From Caryophanales bacterium (GTDB lineage: Bacteria; Bacillota; Bacilli; Bacillales; Amphibacillaceae), in assembly GCA_026168805.1 (NCBI GenBank), contig JAPFDS010000054.1:1-44898 (forward strand): a DNA stretch of 44,898 nt, in the 5' to 3' direction. Below are positions 26,254 to 34,851 of this stretch, one piece after another. The notes under the pieces are model-generated. The model did not search any database. It was not told the origin of the DNA and worked only from the letters and a program-made list of their open reading frames with translations. The position numbers were made by a program, and so were the translations under genes. The first letter of the stretch is position 1; each line of letters opens with the position of its first letter.

Positions 26254-27189
26254 CTATATCCGTTTTGTCGATTGTATTATCCTTTTCCCCATTTGCTCGT
26301 CGTCGATCAATATAATTATCATTCAATATCAAGTAATATCCACCTCCAGGAACCCCTGTCAATTTCTCTATTTTTTCGTATATTTCATCATAAACTTTAG
26401 CATCTGGTTCCAGATCAGGTTCATTCATATGAAGTCGAATTGCAATCCAAGTCATTCCACTTGGATCAAATCCATTTTGATTCAAAAATGTTCTGAGCTC
26501 TTCTTTAGTGATTTCTGGGTTTTTTAAATATTCTTCATACATTGGTTTGAAAATAGCTTTCGGAAAATAATAAGGTGTATTATAACCGTTCCCTTGTGTA
26601 TTCTCTGCCACTTCAATATTCATACCAGTCACAGGATACTCATCTTCAATTTCTTCCAAAAACTCATCTAACCTGGCAAACTCTTCCTCATAGGCCATCA
26701 CGTACAATCCACTTCGAATTGCACTCTCTACCTGTCCTTCCTGCGACCAAACCGCATCTGTTTTTACGACTTCATTCCGTACGTCTATAGGGACAATCGC
26801 AAATGCATAAAAATGCGGTTCGCCAATGGACTCCACAAATACCGATACTCCATCAATCGCGCTTACCATGTTATGCATTTTCACTTCTGTTTTATAATCA
26901 TTCAGGAAAAACTCCTCGACTGCTTTCTCCACTTCTTGCCGATTCTCTTCCGCAATTTCTCCTGTTTTAGGATTTGCATCTCTTAACGTAAAACCTTCGC
27001 CAGTATATTCTTGAATGGGGACATAATTCTCTGTTTCGTATGCGTTCATTTTAGCTTCCTTTTCAGTTGGGTTACTTTCGTTTTCATCATCATTCGAATC
27101 TTTTTCTCCACTGGAATGCCACATATTTAAACCTCCTAGCAATAAAGTACTTAGGGCAAGCACGAGAACTATCTTTTGCAGCCGACTCA
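26237..27189 (-). CDS. TilA/DUF1672-like immunity protein, copy C
   Basis: An intact paralog of copies A and B. The open frame reaches 27223; the ATG at 27189 (MSRLQKIVLVLALSTLLLGGL) aligns with the starts of the other copies and has AGGAGGTG 7 nt upstream, giving 317 aa. A hydrophobic N-terminus without lipobox cysteine and a short acidic linker precede the domain NYVPIQEYTGEGFTLRDANP, which continues to ILNDNYIDRRRANGEKD near the end. Differences from copy A concentrate in the last third (around YLKNPEITKEELRTF and LEPDAKVYDEIYEK), which might set specificity. With its toxin reduced to a remnant, this is an orphan immunity gene and could protect against relatives' toxins. Confidence 0.8.
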
Positions 27190-27225
27190 TTTGAACACCT
27201 CCTAACTGTCTATAGATATCCAAAA

Positions 27226-27290
27226 TACCATATTACTCAAACGAAACTTGTTCTTTTTCAAGAAAGGGGAAGAAAGACTCAGAGAGACTT
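27226..27290 (-). repeat. Leader repeat C of the toxin-immunity array
   Basis: Shares ACTTGTTCTTTTTCAAGAAA and GGGGAAGAAAGACT with leader B; the distal part has diverged. It marks the outer boundary of the array. Confidence 0.6.
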
Positions 27291-27378
27291 GTTAGTAAAC
27301 GAGCAATTGACCTCATCATGTAAAGACATAGATAGGACAAAGGTAAACTTATAGACCCACTTTTCAAAGTAAAGACAA

Positions 27379-27418
27379 AAACGCCCAGCCTATCATCTTT
27401 AAGAATGGCTGAGCGTTT
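27379..27418 (-). terminator. Terminator of the TRAP-cupin operon
   Basis: AAACGCCCAGCC (27379-27390) pairs with GGCTGAGCGTTT (27407-27418) with one mismatch. On the minus strand a T run follows. Confidence 0.8.
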
Positions 27419-27429
27419 AAGTAATTCTA

Positions 27430-27768
27430 TTAGTAAACAACCGCTATCATTTTCAATTCTTCTTCTGTTGGGTTTTCTAGACCGTGGCTTTGACCTTTTT
27501 TAATAAGGCATAAATCCCCCGCCTCGACGGAAACACGTTGTTCATTCTCATCTAGAAAGATACCTTCGCCTTCAACAATATAATAAGCTTCTGCATCGTC
27601 GGTATGTAGATGGTATCCAATAGATGCATTTGCTTTTAAAATGACTTCTGCAAACATATCTAATCCCTCAACAGCATCTTCTTTTGTTAATTTTTTTTGG
27701 ATTTCAACGGAACCTGTTCCGCCATGTAAGTTTTTTAAAACTTGTATATCTTTCGTTTGTTTAATCAT
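27430..27768 (-). CDS. Single-domain cupin protein
   Basis: A 112-aa beta-barrel protein. It has the two cupin motifs: GYHLHTDDAEAYYIVEGEG (metal ligands HLH and the glutamate in AEAYY) and the second motif around GDLCLIKKGQSHGLEN with its histidine. AAAGGTAGG, overlapping the end of dctM, lies 5 nt before the ATG, so it is the last gene of the TRAP operon. Small cupins of this kind act as isomerases, lyases or ligand-binding proteins; here it probably modifies or senses the imported substrate. The operon ends at the 27379-27418 hairpin. Confidence 0.85.
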   Translation of the reverse strand: MIKQTKDIQVLKNLHGGTGSVEIQKKLTKEDAVEGLDMFAEVILKANASIGYHLHTDDAEAYYIVEGEGIFLDENEQRVSVEAGDLCLIKKGQSHGLENPTEEELKMIAVVY

Positions 27769-27780
27769 ACAATCCTACCT

Positions 27781-29061
27781 TTAACTAAATAGATTCGGAA
27801 CAAATGTAGATATTGCAGGGAAAAAGATAATCAATAACACTACAAGTGCTACGATACCTAAGACGTGCAATATGTACGGAAACGTATCTTCTATTCCCAT
27901 GTCGCGATCTGTTACACTACATCCCGCAATTAAGGATAACCCTACTGGTGGTGTAATGTTCGCTAAGGCAAAGTTCATTACGAGCACCATTCCGAAATGA
28001 ATTGGATCAATGCCGTATTGTAAAGCAATCGGCATAAATATCGGACTGAGTAAGATTATTAAAGAAGTTACCTCTGTTAGTGTTCCAAGAATTAGTAATA
28101 TAATTGAAACTGCAATTAAGAACTGCAATGGAGTACTTGCAAATTGTAAAAAGAAGTCCGAGATCATTGCAGGAATTTTATTCGCTGTAAGAACATATGT
28201 AAATGCGTTCGCAACTGAGATAATAATGAGTATGGTAGCAGAAGTAACTGCTGAAGAAACCATTATATCTTTGAACTTCTTAAACGATAACTCTCTATAA
28301 AACAGTGAAAGAACGAAACCGTATACAACTGCAATAACGGCAGCTTCTGTAGCTGTTACTACCCCTGAGAAAATTCCCCCTAAAATGAAAATAGGAGATA
28401 ATAGTGGGAAGAATGCTTCACGGCTAATTCTTAGAAACTCTGAACCACTGATTCTTTCAGTGTTTACAATTCCATATCCTTGTTTTTTTGCCATAAAAGC
28501 AACATAGATACAGAAAACGATTGTTAATAAAATTCCAGGCAATAGTCCAGCAAGGAATAACTTTCCAATCGATATATCAGCCGTTATCCCTAAAATAACC
28601 ATCGTAATACTTGGTGGAATAATGAGTCCGAGCACCCCTGCCGGTCCAATAATACTCGCTATAAAAGAATTACTATACTTCTCTTCCTTCAACCTTGGAA
28701 CGACAACTGAACCTACTGCATAAGTTGTTGCAACGGTTGATCCAGAAACTGCTCCAAATAACGTACTCGTAACGACCGAAGTCATTCCAAGTCCACCGGG
28801 AAGTCTTCCAACAATTGCGTTCGCAAATGCCATGAGTCGCTTGGTGAGTCCACCTTTACCCATAATATTACCTGCTAAAATAAACAGGGGAATTGCTAAG
28901 TATGAGAAGTTATTGACACCAGCAAACATTCGCTGGACTAATACTTCCAAAGAAATGCCATTCATAAATAACATGGCTATTGAAACGAGCCCGAGAATAA
29001 ATGCAATTGGCATTCCTAAAATAAGTAACGTAAAAAATGTGACTAAAATAAGTATAATCAT
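27781..29061 (-). CDS. dctM: TRAP transporter large permease DctM
   Basis: The ion-coupled membrane subunit of a tripartite ATP-independent periplasmic (TRAP) transporter. At 426 aa with about 12 segments it has the normal size. Diagnostic sequences are MPIAFILGLVSIAMLF, the scoop-loop region FGAVSGSTVATTYAVGSVVVP and the ANITPPVGLSL motif (about 370-380). Its ATG overlaps the dctQ stop (ATGA), implying coupled translation and equal amounts. The substrate-binding protein and small permease are upstream in the same operon. Transport is sodium-driven in characterised members. Confidence 0.95.
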   Translation of the reverse strand: MIILILVTFFTLLILGMPIAFILGLVSIAMLFMNGISLEVLVQRMFAGVNNFSYLAIPLFILAGNIMGKGGLTKRLMAFANAIVGRLPGGLGMTSVVTSTLFGAVSGSTVATTYAVGSVVVPRLKEEKYSNSFIASIIGPAGVLGLIIPPSITMVILGITADISIGKLFLAGLLPGILLTIVFCIYVAFMAKKQGYGIVNTERISGSEFLRISREAFFPLLSPIFILGGIFSGVVTATEAAVIAVVYGFVLSLFYRELSFKKFKDIMVSSAVTSATILIIISVANAFTYVLTANKIPAMISDFFLQFASTPLQFLIAVSIILLILGTLTEVTSLIILLSPIFMPIALQYGIDPIHFGMVLVMNFALANITPPVGLSLIAGCSVTDRDMGIEDTFPYILHVLGIVALVVLLIIFFPAISTFVPNLFS

Positions 29062-29537
29062 AGCTCAGGCTCACCCCCTACTTTCTTTTCAGGATTCAGC
29101 ATTTGTAATACCAGGAAATATAAAGAGAAAACAGCACTTAATGGAATCGCTCCATAAAATACGCTCATTGGCATTTGTAATGTTGAAGAGGTTGTACCTA
29201 ATGCCAAGACTGTTAGATTTGTTCCATAGAACAATAGAATACAGAAAAATGCAATCATCAGAACATGGACGAAAACGTACATAACCCTTTGGATTTTGTC
29301 GCTCGTTAATCCGACGAAGTAATTTACTGCGAGATGCATTTTTTCATGTATCGCTAAACTTGAACCTAAAAAGGTTAACCAAACGACTAGTAACCGAGCT
29401 AATTCCTCAGTACCAGGTATCGACATTTTAATAGTTCTTGAGACTACTTGCAGAAAAACAATAGCAGTGAGTCCCGTAATTGCAATAATACATAACCAAT
29501 ACAGTAATTTAACTATAAAGTCAGTTAATTTTTGCAA
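29058..29537 (-). CDS. dctQ: TRAP transporter small permease DctQ
   Basis: A 159-aa membrane protein with four predicted helices; it joins DctM to form the membrane part of the carrier. Features include the N-terminal LLYWLCIIAITGLTAIVFLQV, the central GTEELARLLVVWLTFLGSSLA (about 41-61), typical of DctQ, and a final helix IPLSAVFSLYFLV. TTG start with AAGGGGGAAGAAG upstream. Its TGA overlaps the dctM ATG. It sits between dctP and dctM in the standard order P-Q-M. Confidence 0.9.
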   Translation of the reverse strand: MQKLTDFIVKLLYWLCIIAITGLTAIVFLQVVSRTIKMSIPGTEELARLLVVWLTFLGSSLAIHEKMHLAVNYFVGLTSDKIQRVMYVFVHVLMIAFFCILLFYGTNLTVLALGTTSSTLQMPMSVFYGAIPLSAVFSLYFLVLQMLNPEKKVGGEPEL

Positions 29538-29584
29538 TCTTCTTCCCCCTTTACAAACGCTTTATCTAAACGACCGGGTGAAAC

Positions 29585-30595
29585 TTACCACCCAGAAGCC
29601 TCTCTATAAATATCCATTAGCTCTTCCCCAAATTCCTTTTCTTCCCATTTATCATACACAGGAAGCATAGCTTCGCGGAAAGCTTCTTTATCTACATCAT
29701 CATTTACTTCCATACCTCGATCAATGAGTTCTTGAACATACTCTTCTTCTTTTTCATCATTAATCTTCGTTACTTCTTCAGAAATTCTATCTGCTTCATC
29801 TAAAATAATTTGTTGATCTTCTTCGGAAATGTCTTCCCATACATCTGTATCAACTACAAGCATGACAGTATTATAGAAGTGTTCTGTAAGTGATAAATAA
29901 TCTTGAACTTCATCGAATTTTGGAGCCACAATATTCGCAAGTGGGTTTTCTTGAGCGTCTAATGCACCTTGTTGCAGGGCACCATATACTTCACTAAATG
30001 CCATTACTGTTGGAAGTGCGCCTACTTGTTCAAATGCATCCACACGCAAACTCGTTTCAGCTACGCGGAGACTTAATCCTTTTAAATCTTCTGGCTTCAC
30101 GATTGGTTGCTTATTATTTGTGATATGTCTATATCCCCATTCCATATAGCCAATTTTAGTCATTCCTTGTTCACTCATAACATCTGCTAAGTAATCACCA
30201 AATTCACCTTTATATGCTTCACGTGCGTGATCGATATCTTTCCACATATATGGTAAATCCTCGATGGCCATTTTCATATCAAGCGCTTGCATAGAACCGA
30301 CCATAATACCAGCTGATTCCATCGTACCCATTTGTACTTGCTCTAGCATTTCAGTTTCAGATCCTAGCTGACTGTTTGGAAATACGTCGAATGTTACACG
30401 GCCATCCGTCTGTTCCTCAACGTTTTCAGCCATTTCATCGATTAAATCTGCTGCAGGCGTACCTTCAGACAGAGCGTGTCCGAGTTGTAATTCAACGGAT
30501 TCTCCATCCGCACCACTATTTGTACAACCAGTAAAGACAAACAACAGAAAAACAACACCTAATAAAGAGAAGGAAACCTTTTTACCCAATGACAT
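29585..30595 (-). CDS. dctP: TRAP transporter substrate-binding lipoprotein DctP
   Basis: The extracytoplasmic binding protein of the TRAP system, anchored by lipid: signal SFSLLGVVFLLFVFTGC with an FTGC lipobox. The mature part has the DctP landmarks: ELQLGHALSEGTPAADLIDEMA at the start, PNSQLGSETEMLEQVQMG, the carboxylate-binding arginine region LKGLSLRVAETSLRVDAF and GALDAQENPLANI. The open frame starts at GTG 30601, but the ATG at 30595 has AAAGG 5 nt upstream. A sigma-A promoter, a TGTATACCGTATACT palindrome and a cre-like site precede it. The conserved arginine suggests an organic acid or amino/keto acid; neighbours point to an amino-acid derivative. Confidence 0.93.
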   Translation of the reverse strand: MSLGKKVSFSLLGVVFLLFVFTGCTNSGADGESVELQLGHALSEGTPAADLIDEMAENVEEQTDGRVTFDVFPNSQLGSETEMLEQVQMGTMESAGIMVGSMQALDMKMAIEDLPYMWKDIDHAREAYKGEFGDYLADVMSEQGMTKIGYMEWGYRHITNNKQPIVKPEDLKGLSLRVAETSLRVDAFEQVGALPTVMAFSEVYGALQQGALDAQENPLANIVAPKFDEVQDYLSLTEHFYNTVMLVVDTDVWEDISEEDQQIILDEADRISEEVTKINDEKEEEYVQELIDRGMEVNDDVDKEAFREAMLPVYDKWEEKEFGEELMDIYREASGW

Positions 30596-30643
30596 AACCA
30601 CCTTTATTTATTTTTTAATTTTTTTATAATTTTTCATACATCT

Positions 30644-30657
30644 CGTTAGCGCTTACA
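30644..30657 (-). promoter_or_regulatory. Putative cre site in the TRAP operon leader
   Basis: On the minus strand TGTAAGCGCTAACG matches 13 of 14 cre positions. It lies between promoter and dctP start, where CcpA would act as a roadblock. Confidence 0.55.
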
Positions 30658-30714
30658 AGAAGCCCAAAATATTCCTATACAAAGACACCTCCAAATTGTA
30701 CGTAACGTAAAAAC

Positions 30715-30729
30715 TGTATACCGTATACT
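30715..30729. promoter_or_regulatory. GntR-type operator 1 (TRAP promoter)
   Basis: TGTATACCGTATACT, one of four close copies of TGTATACNGTATAC in the window. It begins 5 nt downstream of the TRAP -10 box on the minus strand and would cover the transcription start. Confidence 0.7.
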
Positions 30730-30734
30730 AAAAA

Positions 30735-30763
30735 ATAATACAGTAGAAAAAAATAATTGTCAA
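30735..30763 (-). promoter_or_regulatory. Sigma-A promoter of the TRAP operon
   Basis: On the minus strand TTGACA (30758-30763), a 17-nt spacer, then TATTAT (30735-30740). The operator palindrome lies directly downstream. Confidence 0.8.
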
Positions 30764-30879
30764 TTTTAATAGATTTGGTTGTTTTCGATGGTAAAATATG
30801 GGCCTTTTAAATATAAATGTACATTTATTGAAAAACACCTTAATAATTGACTTTACTTAGAACTTGTAATAAGTTTCTC

Positions 30880-30894
30880 TGTATACAGTATACC
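30880..30894. promoter_or_regulatory. GntR-type operator 2 (aminotransferase promoter)
   Basis: TGTATACAGTATACC, 32 nt upstream of the aminotransferase start and downstream of a TTGACT -35 (30847-30852). The -10 hexamer (TAAGTT) is weak. Confidence 0.7.
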
Positions 30895-30926
30895 ATTTAC
30901 TTTAGAAATGATAAGGAGATTTGTCC

Positions 30927-32090
30927 ATGATTAATAAAATAAACGAACGCGTGAAAGACATCAATGTGCCGGGTATTCGCGTGTTTGCGAACCAAGTTGC
31001 TCAATATAGTGATGGGATTAATTTAACCATCGGGGAGCCGGATTTTCATACACCTGATAATGTAAAAAAAGCAGGAATCGAAGCAATTCAACAAAATAAA
31101 ACGGGATATTCGCATAATGCGGGCCTGTTTGAGTTACGAGAAGCTGTTTCGAACTTCTTTGCGGATCGTTATTCTCTTACATATGATCCAGAAACTGAAA
31201 TTATTATAACGAATGGAGCTAGTGGAGGAATTGACTCTATTCTTCGGACGATTTTAACAGAAGGAGATGAAGTGATTTTAACTGCGCCAATCTATTCTGG
31301 GTATGATCCGATTATTCATCTTTGTGGGGCAAAGGCAGTGTACCTTGATACGACAGAGACAGAATTTATTCCTGATCCGAGTAAATTAGAAGAGCTCATA
31401 AATGATCGAACGAAAGCAGTAATCTTTAATTACCCTTCAAATCCAACAGGGATGACCCTTTCCAAAGAACAAATGGATGACATTGTTTCCGTTTTAAAGA
31501 AACACGAGATTTTCGTTATTTCTGATGAGATTTATAGTGAAAATACATTTGGTAAAAAGCATGTTTCGTTTGCGTCTTATGAAGAGATCAGACATAAGCT
31601 TTTTCTAGTCCATGGGGTTTCAAAATCACATGCGATGACTGGATGGAGAGTTGGTTTTGTTCTTAGTCCTAAAGAATTGATGTTGGAAGTACTCAAGGTT
31701 AATTTAAGCAACTCTATTTGTGCATCATTGCCGAGCCAATATGCCGCCATTGAAGCATTAAACAACAGTAGAGACAATCCAGAGGAAATGAACAAATCCT
31801 ACGTAGAGCGAAGAGATTATGTGAATGATCGCCTAGTCGAATTAGGTTTCCAAATAAAGAAACCAACAGGAGCATTCTATTTGTTTCCTTCGATTGAGCA
31901 TACAGGCCTTACTTCGTATGAATTTGCTACACAATTACTCGAACAAGAACATGTGGCAGTTGTTCCAGGTAGTGCATTTACAACATTTGGCGAAGGATAC
32001 ATCCGCATTTCTTATGCGAATTCTATGGAAAACTTAGAGAAGGCAATGGACCGGATTGAAAAATTTATGGAGAATCTCAAAGTTTCTTAA
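30927..32090 (+). CDS. PLP-dependent aminotransferase, class I/II (PatA-like)
   Basis: Transfers an amino group between an amino acid and a 2-oxo acid, cytosolic, 387 aa. Fold-type I motifs are clear: INLTIGEPDFHTP near the N-terminus, ITNGASGGID, NYPSNPTG (about 173-180), SDEIYS with the PLP aspartate, the Schiff-base lysine in HGVSKSHAMTGWRVG and the C-terminal arginine in YIRISYA. The general layout matches Bacillus PatA and related aspartate/aromatic aminotransferases. The ATG at 30927 is chosen over TTG 30921 because AAGGAG lies 8 nt upstream. It is divergent from the TRAP operon and shares the same operator type, so it probably acts on the imported compound. Confidence 0.92.
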   Translation: MINKINERVKDINVPGIRVFANQVAQYSDGINLTIGEPDFHTPDNVKKAGIEAIQQNKTGYSHNAGLFELREAVSNFFADRYSLTYDPETEIIITNGASGGIDSILRTILTEGDEVILTAPIYSGYDPIIHLCGAKAVYLDTTETEFIPDPSKLEELINDRTKAVIFNYPSNPTGMTLSKEQMDDIVSVLKKHEIFVISDEIYSENTFGKKHVSFASYEEIRHKLFLVHGVSKSHAMTGWRVGFVLSPKELMLEVLKVNLSNSICASLPSQYAAIEALNNSRDNPEEMNKSYVERRDYVNDRLVELGFQIKKPTGAFYLFPSIEHTGLTSYEFATQLLEQEHVAVVPGSAFTTFGEGYIRISYANSMENLEKAMDRIEKFMENLKVS

Positions 32091-32105
32091 ATATAGGCAT
32101 ACATT

Positions 32106-32157
32106 AAAGTCCCCTTCAACGTCCTGCAATGCAGAGTTGTGAAGGGGACTTTGTTTT
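32106..32157. terminator. Bidirectional terminator after the aminotransferase gene
   Basis: AAAGTCCCCTTCA (32106-32118) pairs with TGAAGGGGACTTT (32140-32152), with an inner CTGCA/TGCAG pairing. It separates two convergent genes. Confidence 0.9.
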
Positions 32158-32173
32158 AAAACCATTTCTTGAT

Positions 32174-33343
32174 TTACAGCATAATCTTCTTAGCAATTCC
32201 AACAAAATACTTAACACCATATTCTAAAGTAGCATCTGGAATTTTTATTTTCGGATGGTGTAATGGATATCGTTCTCCTACTGTATCATCATACGCTCCA
32301 ATAAGTTGCATAGATGAAGGTACTTCCTGAGATACATTAGCAAAATCATCTGTTCCTAGCAGTGGTTCTTCTGGAAAAATAATATTATCAGTTCCGACAA
32401 TACTTTCCATCGATTCTTTTGAAAAGTCAACTGCCGTTACAGCGTTGGTGATTGTTGGGTACCCAATATCCCAGTCAATTTCACAGCTTGCTCCATGTGT
32501 TTCACAAATACCATGAATGATTTTCTCAACCTGCTCCTGAGCATATTTTCTACTTTCTTCATGAACAGCACGAATTGTTCCCCCAAGCTCAACCGTTGAT
32601 GGCATTACATTAAGAGCATCCCCGCCATGTATGCTCGTTACAGAAATAACTGGTGCCTTAAATGTTGAGATTTTCCTAGATACAATATACTGTAAATTTG
32701 AAATAATTTCAGCACTTATAGCAATTGTATCAACCCCATTTTCAGGCTGTGAAGCATGCGAACCTTTACCTATTATTTTTACTTTGAAATCATCTGCTGT
32801 ACCAAAAGCCACTCCATATTTTAATTGGAATTGTCCAACATTTGTAAATGGATCTACATGTAGCGCAAATGCATAATCAACATCTTTGACAGCTCCCGCA
32901 TTGATAAAATCAATACTACCTCCTGGAACTACCTCTTCTGCATGCTGAAACATAAATCGAATTTCTCCCGACAGTTCATGACGCATTTCAGATAAAGCTT
33001 TTGCTGCACCTAATAGCATGGATGCATGACAATCATGACCACATGCATGCATAACACCATCGTTTTTTGATTTAAACTCCAAGTCTGTTTCTTCTTGAAT
33101 AGGCAATGCATCTATATCTGCTCGAAACAAAATCACTTTAGAGTCATTAGAAGATTTAGCGCCTTTCAAAACTCCTAGTACACCTGTTTCAGTTGGGCGA
33201 GAAACCTCCATTCCTTCAAAACTACTTAACAACTCATAAATATATTCAGTCGTTTTATATTCATTATATGATATTTCCGGATATTGATGTAAATGATGAC
33301 GCCATTTCACGACCTCATTCATCAGTTTTTCATCTATCTTCAT
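32174..33343 (-). CDS. M20D amidohydrolase (hippurate/IAA-amino acid hydrolase type)
   Basis: Cleaves N-acyl amino acids or related amides; 389 aa, the standard size. Two-metal site: MHACGHDCHASMLLGAA (about 104-120, with the metal-binding Cys and His), the acidic QHAEEVVPGG (about 138-147) and the LHVDP histidine (about 166), plus YPLHHPKI at the C-terminus. The dimerisation domain begins near GKGSHASQPENG. The open frame reaches 33358, but GAGGAGG sits 6 nt before the ATG at 33343. It follows the YfcC gene by 30 nt in one operon. Importer plus amidohydrolase suggests use of an acylated amino acid or peptide. Confidence 0.92.
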   Translation of the reverse strand: MKIDEKLMNEVVKWRHHLHQYPEISYNEYKTTEYIYELLSSFEGMEVSRPTETGVLGVLKGAKSSNDSKVILFRADIDALPIQEETDLEFKSKNDGVMHACGHDCHASMLLGAAKALSEMRHELSGEIRFMFQHAEEVVPGGSIDFINAGAVKDVDYAFALHVDPFTNVGQFQLKYGVAFGTADDFKVKIIGKGSHASQPENGVDTIAISAEIISNLQYIVSRKISTFKAPVISVTSIHGGDALNVMPSTVELGGTIRAVHEESRKYAQEQVEKIIHGICETHGASCEIDWDIGYPTITNAVTAVDFSKESMESIVGTDNIIFPEEPLLGTDDFANVSQEVPSSMQLIGAYDDTVGERYPLHHPKIKIPDATLEYGVKYFVGIAKKIML

Positions 33344-33373
33344 ATTATTCCTCCTCATCCTATAAAAACCTTT

Positions 33374-34792
33374 TTAACTGTAGTGAATTAATTGAGCAAT
33401 TACTAAAATAATCATTGCAAGTACCGTTTGTATAAGTACAAATGGGAGAACCCATTTCACCCACCTTGTATAGGGAATCCCCATCATTCCTAGACCTGCT
33501 AGCAAAACAGCGCTCGTTGGGAATATAGCATTTGTTATTCCATCTCCAAGCTGAAATGCTAAGACAGATGTTTGTCGTGTAATATCCACAAGATCTCCTA
33601 AAGGCGCCATTATTGGCATTGTCAACGCAGCCTGACCACTTCCAGAGTTTACAAAGAAATTTATGAAAAATTGCATAATAAACATTCCTATAGCGGTGAG
33701 AATTGGTGGCAAATTCCCGACAGCTAAAGTCGAATAATAGAGGAATGAATCAATTAAATTTCCATCTTGGATGACTACCAATACAGCTTGAGCAACTCCA
33801 ATGATCATTGCTCCCGCAATCATATCTTTTGCACCACTTACAAAACTCTCACCCATTTCGGATGGTTTTAATTTCGTAATAATCCCCATAATCACAGCAC
33901 CAAATAAAAATATTCCTGCAATTTCACTAATATACCACCCCAATTGTATAACACCGAAAACTAAACCAATAAATGTACCAAGAAATACTAATAGAGACAA
34001 TCGATGACGCATACTCATCTTGTAATTTTCATCTCTTTTAAATTCAGTTTGTTTTTCATAGTGGCCATAGACACCAAGAGATGGATCTTTCTTAACCTTT
34101 TTTGCATGCCGTATAATATACAAAACTGTAACAACATAAAATATAGCAAATAGAAGGATTCTCATGCCCATTCCTGAGTATATAGGCAATTCAGCTATTG
34201 TTTGAGCTACACCCACACTGAATGGATTCGTAATACCAGAAACAAATCCAACGTTCATAACCCCTAACATTACAATTGCAAAACCTGTCAATGCATCAAA
34301 ACGTAATGACACCATCATTGGTGCAATAATAGCTATATAAACCAATGCATCTTCTGCCGATCCAATCAGCGTACCTAACAACCCAAATATTAGCACTAAT
34401 ACCGGAACTAATATTTTTTCTTTTGACCCAAATTTAAATGTTACATATTTAATCAATTCATCGATTGCACCAGTTGCCTGCATAATTCCTAAAGCTGAAC
34501 CAAATAGGAGTACGAATAAGATAATAGATGCCCCATTAATTAATCCGTAGTGAAAACTATTAAACATATCTAGTAATCCAACTGGGGTCCTCTCTACAAA
34601 GGTAAAGCTTTCAGGATCTACTACTGTAGTTCCGTCCACTTCCGTTCTTTCATACTGCCCAGCCGGCATTATATACGTTAGAATTGTCATTACAACTAAC
34701 AAGCCGAACATTAAAACAAAGGGATTAATAGTTTTACCTTCATTTGCTTTCTGTAGATCAGTACTGTTTTTTTGATAACTCATACTATTCAC
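33374..34792 (-). CDS. YfcC family transporter (copy 2)
   Basis: A 472-aa membrane protein paralogous to the gene at 15448. It has the same landmarks: VMTILTYIMPAGQYER, ITNPFSVGVAQTIAELP (about 188-204) and NSGSGQAALTMPIMAPLGD (about 382-400). A GTG start at 34792 with AAAGG 6 nt upstream is preferred over the ATG three codons later. It is co-transcribed with the M20D gene. Upstream lie a weak cre-like match (34873-34886, 12 of 14) and the AATGAATTTCATAAT 15-mer (34852-34866) shared with the fda repeat. Substrate not determined; organic acids or peptides are usual for the family. Confidence 0.9.
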   Translation of the reverse strand: MNSMSYQKNSTDLQKANEGKTINPFVLMFGLLVVMTILTYIMPAGQYERTEVDGTTVVDPESFTFVERTPVGLLDMFNSFHYGLINGASIILFVLLFGSALGIMQATGAIDELIKYVTFKFGSKEKILVPVLVLIFGLLGTLIGSAEDALVYIAIIAPMMVSLRFDALTGFAIVMLGVMNVGFVSGITNPFSVGVAQTIAELPIYSGMGMRILLFAIFYVVTVLYIIRHAKKVKKDPSLGVYGHYEKQTEFKRDENYKMSMRHRLSLLVFLGTFIGLVFGVIQLGWYISEIAGIFLFGAVIMGIITKLKPSEMGESFVSGAKDMIAGAMIIGVAQAVLVVIQDGNLIDSFLYYSTLAVGNLPPILTAIGMFIMQFFINFFVNSGSGQAALTMPIMAPLGDLVDITRQTSVLAFQLGDGITNAIFPTSAVLLAGLGMMGIPYTRWVKWVLPFVLIQTVLAMIILVIAQLIHYS

Positions 34793-34851
34793 TCACTGCC
34801 TTTCTGGAATTTGGAAGCAACTACAATATTTTTTACTTTCTATAACAGTTC

